Of a DNA stretch of 12,690 bases, positions 8,271-12,690 are shown piece by piece. The DNA lies in the NCBI GenBank assembly GCA_947371645.1, contig CANBQJ010000102.1:1-12690 (forward strand), written 5' to 3'. The notes under the pieces were generated by a model. It had not been told where the DNA came from. It worked only from the letters and a program-made list of their open reading frames with translations, and made no database searches. This DNA comes from Burkholderiales bacterium (GTDB lineage Bacteria > Pseudomonadota > Gammaproteobacteria > Burkholderiales > Burkholderiaceae). How positions within the stretch are numbered: position 1 is the first letter of the stretch; the number at the start of each line of letters is the position of its first letter. A program made the translations under genes and the position numbers.

Positions 8271-8442
8271 CATTTCCCTCACCCAGGGGAATGCGGGTTG
8301 CCTCAGTGTTGCGATACGCTCGCAGGCACGGGGCTCCGGACGCCGCTTGGCGACCCAGCCTGCCCGTGCAGCCGCCGATGTTGGGCGGCAGCAGCCTTCT
8401 GCGCTGCGCTCCGTGCCATCCACCGACAACTCAGGACTCCCC

Positions 8443-8679
8443 ATGCGTACCCTTTCGAACCTGGAAATCAGCAGCATCGCCGGCGGCACCTTCTGCCACC
8501 CCCATCCCGTGTGCACGCCCACCGTCAAGCTGGACGTCCTGGCTGCACTGCTGAGCTGCATCAAGCTCAGCGTGTCCATCGACGTGAGCGTCGGCACCTG
8601 CGCCCCCAAGCCCAAGCCCCCCGTGAAGACCTGTGGCGGCAGCACCAGCACCCCCGTGGACGAGCCCTACCTCGGCTGA
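8443..8679 (+). CDS. Microcin-like double-glycine peptide precursor 1, Cys-rich
   Basis: This small gene encodes 78 residues. The N-terminus MRTLSNLEISSIAGG closely resembles the export leader of class II microcins such as colicin V (MRTLTLNELDSVSGG), in which a C39-peptidase ABC transporter cuts after the Gly-Gly. Cutting here would release a 63-residue core with five cysteines (18, 24, 39, 53 and 64), a hydrophobic stretch (about 30-50, VKLDVLAALLSCIKLSVSIDVSV) and a Pro/Lys-rich segment (APKPKPPVK). AGGA (8433-8436) lies 6 bases before the ATG and a terminator follows at 8711, supporting a real gene. No obvious promoter is seen in the 172 bases after the hemerythrin gene. I do not recognise the core, and no exporter or immunity gene is nearby, so antimicrobial activity is conjecture. 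Confidence 0.75.
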   Translation: MRTLSNLEISSIAGGTFCHPHPVCTPTVKLDVLAALLSCIKLSVSIDVSVGTCAPKPKPPVKTCGGSTSTPVDEPYLG

Positions 8680-8710
8680 GCCCCCAGCCAGGCCATTGCG
8701 GCCCAGGCAG

Positions 8711-8735
8711 AGGCCCCGCATTGCGGGGCCTTTTT
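8711..8735 (+). terminator. Intrinsic terminator after peptide gene 1
   Basis: AGGCCCCGC (8711-8719) pairs perfectly with GCGGGGCCT (8723-8731) across a 3-base loop, and T residues continue to 8735. It separates the two peptide genes into distinct transcription units. Confidence 0.88.
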
Positions 8736-8827
8736 CATGTCCGCCTCAGGTCTGCTGGCGCACGGCCATCGCGCGCAGACGCGGGAAAACCTCCTGTGCC
8801 CGGCGCGCCATCCACCCTGTTCAAGGG

Positions 8828-8860
8828 GGGTGCTATGGGCATTTTTGGGGGAAAGCACCC
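8828..8860. repeat. Inverted repeat upstream of peptide gene 2
   Basis: GGGTGCT (8828-8834) and AGCACCC (8854-8860) form a perfect 7-base inverted repeat with 19 bases between the arms. The stretch between is T- and G-rich. It ends 36 bases before the sigma-28-like -35 element at 8896, a position suitable for an activator or repressor, but no family consensus is recognised. The surrounding 8736-8895 holds no supported gene. Confidence 0.4.
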
Positions 8861-8895
8861 AGGCACTGCAAGCGAGGGGGCAAGGGGTCTATCGC

Positions 8896-8922
8896 TAAAG
8901 TTGTGACCGACGACACGGATAA
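8896..8922 (+). promoter_or_regulatory. Sigma-28 (FliA)-type promoter for peptide gene 2
   Basis: TAAAGTTG (8896-8903), exactly 11 bases, then ACGGATAA (8915-8922). Against the FliA consensus TAAAGTTT-N11-GCCGATAA this is 7 of 8 and 6 of 8 matches with the consensus spacer. Transcription would start near 8929, about 40 bases before the ATG at 8970. No sigma-70 pair with proper spacing is seen here. Confidence 0.6.
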
Positions 8923-8969
8923 CGTGCCTCGTCACCCGAAACAACAGACACACCACCTGGAGCAGACAC

Positions 8970-9206
8970 ATGCGTACCCTGAACACCCAAGAACTGAGCG
9001 CCGTGACCGGTGCCGGCAAGGCCGCCCCCAGCCCCGCAGCCGTCATCGACGCCATCACCAAGGCCCTGGCTGCCAAGGGCATCACCGTGGCCCTGAGCGG
9101 CACCACGCTGACCATCACTTCGCCCCAAGGCACCAAGACCTTCACGCTGCCGGCCCAACTGGCCGCCAAGCTGGCCGCCCTGACTGGCGCCACCGCAGCC
9201 GCCTGA
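8970..9206 (+). CDS. Microcin-like double-glycine peptide precursor 2
   Basis: This gene also encodes 78 residues. The leader MRTLNTQELSAVTGA is homologous to that of peptide 1 (7 of 15 identical: MRTL, Glu8, Ser10, Gly14) and to colicin-V-type leaders. The cut site would be Gly-Ala rather than Gly-Gly, a variant some C39 peptidases accept. The 63-residue core has no cysteine: an Ala-rich, probably amphipathic helix (about 20-36), a likely beta-hairpin (ITVALSGTTLTITSPQGTKTFTL) and a second Ala/Leu-rich helix to the end. GGAG (8959-8962) lies 7 bases before the ATG. The upstream sigma-28-like promoter and the terminator at 9256 define a single-gene unit. The core is unlike that of peptide 1 and unrecognised; export by a double-glycine transporter is inferred from the leader alone. 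Confidence 0.75.
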   Translation: MRTLNTQELSAVTGAGKAAPSPAAVIDAITKALAAKGITVALSGTTLTITSPQGTKTFTLPAQLAAKLAALTGATAAA

Positions 9207-9255
9207 TCAGGCACACGCATCCAGCCGACGGCCCTCACCGGGGAGGTCGGATGCC

Positions 9256-9292
9256 AAAAGCCGGCACCTGCCACAAGCAGGGCCGGCTTTTT
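9256..9292. terminator. Bidirectional terminator between peptide gene 2 and dxs
   Basis: AAAAGCCGGC (9256-9265) pairs with GCCGGCTTTT (9282-9291), and an inner CCTGC/GCAGG stem (9267-9271 with 9277-9281) extends the hairpin. T-runs occur on both strands (9288-9292 on +, the A-run 9256-9259 for -), so it can end both the peptide transcript and the xseB-ispA-dxs operon. Confidence 0.88.
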
Positions 9293-9301
9293 GTTTGGGC
9301 T

Positions 9302-11197
9302 TCAGTTGGGGCTGGCTGCCAGGCGGGTGCGGATGGCCTGCTCGATGCCGGCGGCATCCAGGCCGCACAGGGCCAGCAGCTTGGCCGGGTCGCCGTGCTC
9401 GACGAACTCGTCAGGCAGGCCCAGCATCAGCAGGGGTTTGGCCAGGCCGGCCGCAGCCAGGGCCTCGGCCACGGCAGAACCCGCACCACCTTGCACGCAG
9501 CCCTCTTCGACCGTCACGATGAGGTCGTGGTCTGCGGCCAGTTGCTTGACCAGCGCCACGTCCAGCGGCTTGATGAAGCGCATGTTGGCCACGGTGGCGT
9601 CCAGGCTTTCAGCAGCCTGCAGCGCCGGGTAGAGCAAGGTGCCAAAGGCCAGGATGGCCACGCGGCCGCCTTGGCCTGCCGGCTTGGCCGTCGTGCGGCG
9701 CACTTCACCTTGCCCCCAGGGCAAGGTGTCGAGGTGGGTGGGCACGGCCACACCCGCACCGGTGCCACGCGGGTAGCGCACGGCCACGGGGTGGTTCTGG
9801 GCGTAAGCCGTGCTCAGGGCCTGGCGGGTCTCGGCTTCATCGGCCGGGGCGATCAGGCTCAGGTTGGGCACGCAGCGGCAAAAGGCGATGTCGAACGCAC
9901 CCATGTGCGTGGCGCCGTCCGCACCCACGATGCCGGCACGGTCCAGCGCGAAGACCACAGGCAGGTTCTGGATGGCCACGTCGTGGATGAGCTGGTCGTA
10001 GGCGCGCTGCAGGAAGGTGGAGTAGATCGCCACCACCGGCTTCATGCCTTCGCAGGCCAGGCCGGCGGCAAAGGTCACGGCGTGCTGTTCGGCGATGCCC
10101 ACGTCGAAATACCGGCCCGGGTATCGCTTGTGGAACTCGACCATGCCCGAGCCCTCGCGCATGGCCGGCGTGATGCCCACCAGGCGCGGGTCGGCAGCGG
10201 CCATGTCGCACAGCCACTGGCCAAAGATCTGCGTGAAGGAAGGCTTGCCACCCGGCTTGGGCGGCGGAAAGCCCAGTGCAGGGTCGAACTGGCCAGAGGC
10301 CGCGTGGTACTTCACGGGGTCGGCCTCGGCCAGCTTGTAGCCATAGCCCTTTTTGGTCACCACGTGCAGGAACTGCGGGCCGCCCAGGTCGCGCAGGTTC
10401 TCCAGCGTTGGGATGAGGCTGTCGAGGTCATGGCCGTCGATGGGGCCGACGTAGTTGAAGCCGAATTCTTCAAAGATGGTGGCGGGCACCACCATGCCCT
10501 TGGCATGCTCTTCCAGCTTCTTGGCCAGCTCGAACAGCGGCGGCGCGTTGCGCAGCACCTGCTTGGCGCTTTCACGCGCGGCCGTGTAGAAGCGGCCGGA
10601 CATCAGCCGCGCCAGGTAGCGGTTGAGCGCCCCCACCGGTGGCGAGATCGACATGTCGTTGTCGTTGAGCACCACCAGCAGGTCGGGCATCTTGCCGGCG
10701 TGGGGCACGCCCGCATTGTTCAGGGCTTCAAAGGCCATGCCGGCGGTCATGGCGCCATCACCAATGATGGCCACGGCCTTGCGGGCCTCGCCACGCAGCT
10801 GTGCACCCAGGGCCATGCCCAGCGCCGCAGAGATCGATGTGGACGAGTGCGCGGTGCCGAAGGTGTCGTACTCGCTCTCGTCGCGGCGCGGGAAGCCGCT
10901 CATGCCACCGTACTGGCGCAGCGTGGGCATGCGGTCGCGTCGGCCGGTGAGGATCTTGTGCGGGTAGGTCTGGTGGCCCACGTCCCACACCAGGCGGTCG
11001 TGCGGGGTGTTGAAGACGTGGTGCAGGGCGATGGTGAGCTCCACCGTGCCCAGGTTGGACGACAGGTGGCCGCCCGTGCGGGACACGCTTTGCAGCAGGT
11101 GGTCACGCAACTCGCCGGCCAGCTGCTTGAGCTCGGTGCGAGACAGGTGCCGCATGTCCGCAGGCTTGTCGATCCTGGACAGCAGGGGGTGGCTCAT
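9302..11197 (-). CDS. dxs: 1-deoxy-D-xylulose-5-phosphate synthase
   Basis: Dxs (631 residues; 620 in E. coli) condenses pyruvate and glyceraldehyde 3-phosphate into deoxyxylulose 5-phosphate, the entry step of the MEP isoprenoid pathway and a precursor for thiamine and pyridoxal. The thiamine-diphosphate site is clear: [18 protein letters not shown] from residue 146 and LNDN with Asn178. Catalytic His44 ([12 protein letters not shown]) and Glu370 ([16 protein letters not shown]) are present, as is the transketolase C-terminal domain (about 500-625). The start at 11197 is preferred over an ATG 9 bases upstream (11206): AAGGA is 8 bases before the former but abuts the latter. It is the last gene of the xseB-ispA-dxs operon, 51 bases after ispA. 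Confidence 0.97.
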   Translation of the reverse strand: MSHPLLSRIDKPADMRHLSRTELKQLAGELRDHLLQSVSRTGGHLSSNLGTVELTIALHHVFNTPHDRLVWDVGHQTYPHKILTGRRDRMPTLRQYGGMSGFPRRDESEYDTFGTAHSSTSISAALGMALGAQLRGEARKAVAIIGDGAMTAGMAFEALNNAGVPHAGKMPDLLVVLNDNDMSISPPVGALNRYLARLMSGRFYTAARESAKQVLRNAPPLFELAKKLEEHAKGMVVPATIFEEFGFNYVGPIDGHDLDSLIPTLENLRDLGGPQFLHVVTKKGYGYKLAEADPVKYHAASGQFDPALGFPPPKPGGKPSFTQIFGQWLCDMAAADPRLVGITPAMREGSGMVEFHKRYPGRYFDVGIAEQHAVTFAAGLACEGMKPVVAIYSTFLQRAYDQLIHDVAIQNLPVVFALDRAGIVGADGATHMGAFDIAFCRCVPNLSLIAPADEAETRQALSTAYAQNHPVAVRYPRGTGAGVAVPTHLDTLPWGQGEVRRTTAKPAGQGGRVAILAFGTLLYPALQAAESLDATVANMRFIKPLDVALVKQLAADHDLIVTVEEGCVQGGAGSAVAEALAAAGLAKPLLMLGLPDEFVEHGDPAKLLALCGLDAAGIEQAIRTRLAASPN

Positions 11198-11248
11198 GTG
11201 GGTCATCCTTGATGGATTTGTTCTTGGGACATGGGTTGCAGCTGGCGC

Positions 11249-12175
11249 TCAGTGGTCGCGGTGCACGATGCGGTCGGCCAGGGCCGACAGGGCCGCGGTG
11301 GCGCCCGCACTCAAACCGCTGCGGGACAGGGCCTCACCCGCCTGGCGCCTCAGGGCCTGCGCCTCGGCCCGCGCGCCGTCCAGGCCCAGCAGGCTCACAT
11401 AGGTGGGCTTGTTGGCGTCCGCATCCTTGCCCGCGGTCTTGCCCAGGGTCTCGGCGCTTTCAGTGGCGTCCAGCACATCGTCCACGATCTGGAAGGCCAG
11501 GCCCATGGCATGGCCATAGGCCATCAAGGCCTGCCAGGCTGGCGTGCCACAGGCCACATTGCCGGCCGCAGCCCCCATCAGCACGCTGGCGCGCAGCAGG
11601 GCGCCTGTCTTGCGCTGGTGCATGTCGCGCAGCAGGGCTTCGTCCAGCCTCTGGCCCACGCTGGCCAGGTCGATGGCCTGGCCACCGGCCATGCCCGACT
11701 GCCCGGAGGCGCGTGCCAGCAGGCGCACCAGGCGGGCTTGCAAGGCGGGCGGCACGCCAGCGCCTTCGCCCACATCGGGCGTGAGCACTTCAAAGGCCAG
11801 GGCCTGCATGGCGTCGCCGGCCAGCATGGCCCGGGCTTCGCCAAACTGCACGTGCACGGTGGGCTTGCCACGCCGCAGCACGTCGTTGTCCATGCAGGGC
11901 ATGTCGTCGTGGATCAATGAATAGGCGTGGATGAGCTCCACGGCGCAGGCGGCACGCAAGGTGGCCTCTTCACCCGCCGGGGTGGCCAGGGCACCGCAGG
12001 CTTCCGCCGCGCCCACGACCAGCAGTGCACGCAGGCGCTTGCCACCGTCCAGCACGCCGTAGCGCATGGCTTCGCCCAGGCCTGCCGGCGCGGCCGCGGG
12101 CACCCAGATGTCCAGGGCCGATTCCACCCGGGCCAGCACGCCTGCCGACCACTGTGCAAGGTCCAGCTGGCTCAT
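11249..12175 (-). CDS. ispA: Farnesyl diphosphate synthase (polyprenyl synthetase)
   Basis: IspA (308 residues; 299 in E. coli) elongates dimethylallyl diphosphate with isopentenyl diphosphate to geranyl and then farnesyl diphosphate, the base for quinones, undecaprenyl carrier and hopanoids. The first aspartate motif is DDMPCMDND (Asp90, Asp91, Asp96), of the bacterial type with extra residues between aspartates. The second is QIVDDVLD (Asp232, Asp233, Asp236). GGKRLRALL near 44-52, and GQAIDL and QRKTGAL, also match the family. Its ATG overlaps the xseB stop as ATGA (12172-12175), so translation is coupled. Its place before dxs groups the start and a later step of isoprenoid synthesis. Geranylgeranyl specificity cannot be strictly excluded. 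Confidence 0.95.
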   Translation of the reverse strand: MSQLDLAQWSAGVLARVESALDIWVPAAAPAGLGEAMRYGVLDGGKRLRALLVVGAAEACGALATPAGEEATLRAACAVELIHAYSLIHDDMPCMDNDVLRRGKPTVHVQFGEARAMLAGDAMQALAFEVLTPDVGEGAGVPPALQARLVRLLARASGQSGMAGGQAIDLASVGQRLDEALLRDMHQRKTGALLRASVLMGAAAGNVACGTPAWQALMAYGHAMGLAFQIVDDVLDATESAETLGKTAGKDADANKPTYVSLLGLDGARAEAQALRRQAGEALSRSGLSAGATAALSALADRIVHRDH

Positions 12176-12414
12176 GCCTGATCCCAGGGCTGCAATTGGC
12201 CGTCTTCCAGCAGTTTGACCTGGGCCTCCACGGCTTCCAGGCGGCTGCGGCAGAACTTCAGCAAGGTGGCGCCGCGCTGGTAGGCGGTGAGCAGTTGATC
12301 CAGGGGCAGGCTGCCTGCTTCCATGCGGGACACGAGTTGTTCCAGCTCGGCCAGGGCTTCTTCATAGCTGAGGTTCAGCTCGGGCGGTTCAGCCGGTGCA
12401 GCGGTGGTGGCCAT
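12172..12414 (-). CDS. xseB: Exodeoxyribonuclease VII small subunit
   Basis: XseB (80 residues, the usual length) joins XseA in exonuclease VII, which degrades single-stranded DNA to oligonucleotides during repair. The family core is plain: [55 protein letters not shown], with two helices. It is preceded by a short Ala/Pro/Glu-rich N-terminus. xseB-ispA-dxs is a common operon order in proteobacteria although the functions differ. The start at 12414 has no clear ribosome-binding site, but the conserved part begins shortly after it. Confidence 0.95.
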   Translation of the reverse strand: MATTAAPAEPPELNLSYEEALAELEQLVSRMEAGSLPLDQLLTAYQRGATLLKFCRSRLEAVEAQVKLLEDGQLQPWDQA

Positions 12415-12466
12415 GTTCTGGTGACGGGCGCGCGAAGCGCTCGAACGGTTTTCGGGGCAAACGCGT

Positions 12467-12472
12467 ATTGTA
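12467..12472 (-). promoter_or_regulatory. Possible -10 element for xseB-ispA-dxs
   Basis: Read on the - strand this is TACAAT (5 of 6 to TATAAT), 52 bases before the xseB ATG. No good -35 hexamer is found at 17 bases. It lies in an A+T-richer patch inside a GC-rich gap. Confidence 0.3.
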
Positions 12473-12495
12473 TTTCCGTGCGGGCACCACGGCCT

Positions 12496-12513
12496 GCCCC
12501 CTTGGCAGGGGGC
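12496..12513. repeat. Inverted repeat between divergent promoters
   Basis: GCCCCC (12496-12501) and GGGGGC (12508-12513) flank TTGGCA. It sits midway between the -10-like elements of the two divergent units, where an operator could act on both. Without a T-run it is unlikely to be a terminator. Confidence 0.35.
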
Positions 12514-12551
12514 CTCGCGCTCGGGTACTCACCCCGTACCAACCCCCGGGG

Positions 12552-12557
12552 TACAAT
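12552..12557 (+). promoter_or_regulatory. Possible -10 element for the right-end gene
   Basis: TACAAT (5 of 6 to TATAAT) lies about 100 bases before the ATG at 12657. The -35 region (TCACCC) matches poorly. GTAC-containing short repeats (12524-12528, 12536-12540, 12550-12554) surround it. Confidence 0.3.
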
Positions 12558-12656
12558 CCCGGTCCCTTCCGGTGCCCCCTTCTCGCGTCCCGCCCAGCCG
12601 CGTGCACATTGCTGCGGGCACCGGTCCCCGATTGGTTTTTGGAGATCCTGGGGATC

Positions 12657-12690
12657 ATGTCCGACCTGAGTCTTGCGCTCGCCCTCCCCC
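12657..12690 (+). CDS. Start of an unidentified gene (5' fragment)
   Basis: Eleven codons, MSDLSLALALP, run off the window end. The ATG is preceded by GGAG (12641-12644) at 12 bases and by GGGG nearer, a moderate ribosome-binding context, and a -10-like element lies upstream. The fragment is too short to name. It is divergent from xseB, so it belongs to another transcription unit. Confidence 0.5.
   Translation, partial: MSDLSLALALP

Noticed and set aside
8374..8381. GCCGATGT as a sigma-28 -10 element before peptide gene 1
   Set aside because: The expected -35 position reads CCAGCCTG, which does not resemble TAAAGTTT, so the match is probably chance within a GC-rich hairpin.
8835..8906. A 23-codon open frame after a G-rich stretch
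   Set aside because: Very short, overlaps the inverted repeat and sigma-28-like -35, and shows no leader or domain; not supportable without translation data.
11198..11206. Earlier dxs start adding three residues
   Set aside because: The AAGGA motif would touch that ATG; it is properly spaced only for the ATG at 11197.
8633..11212. Very long + strand open frame (859 codons) opposite dxs
   Set aside because: It is a shadow of dxs on the other strand: Gly/His/Arg/Gln-rich, no domain, and it runs through peptide gene 2 and the terminators.

Overview
The window (about two-thirds G+C) looks like chromosomal DNA of a motile betaproteobacterium of the order Burkholderiales, close to the Leptothrix/Rubrivivax/Aquabacterium/Comamonadaceae groups. 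This rests on gene content: an FlhC master regulator of enteric/betaproteobacterial type, MotAB followed by CheYZ, an AlgR/LytTR-type two-component pair, and an xseB-ispA-dxs operon. The genus is inference.

Layout. (1) 1-3688, + strand, motility: the 3' end of flhC, a 353-bp gap, then motA, motB, cheY and cheZ. The gap holds a sigma-28-like promoter followed about 90 bp later by a strong intrinsic terminator, so it may encode a small RNA. (2) 3734-5709, - strand: a sensor kinase and a LytTR response regulator with overlapping ATGA codons, convergent with cheZ. (3) 5766-7163, +: argH, divergent from the kinase. (4) 7186-7659, -: a GtrA-family membrane protein. (5) 7761-8270, +: a bacteriohemerythrin with all seven iron ligands. 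(6) 8443-9206, +: two small genes, each encoding 78 residues and each beginning with a colicin-V/microcin-like double-glycine leader (MRTL...E.S...G[GA]). Each ends at its own terminator. The second has a near-consensus flagellar sigma-28 promoter. (7) 9302-12414, -: xseB-ispA-dxs. XseB is a subunit of exodeoxyribonuclease VII; IspA and Dxs make isoprenoid precursors. (8) From 12657, +: the first codons of an unidentified gene.

How the parts fit. FlhDC and the sigma-28 factor FliA are the standard regulators of motor and chemotaxis genes. Here FliA-like promoter sequences are also found in front of a possible small RNA and a microcin-like peptide gene. The most notable proposal from the window is therefore that a secreted double-glycine peptide, and perhaps a small RNA, belong to the flagellar regulon. 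No C39-peptidase ABC exporter or immunity gene is visible here, so export and function of the peptides are inference only. The remaining genes are housekeeping and ordinary.
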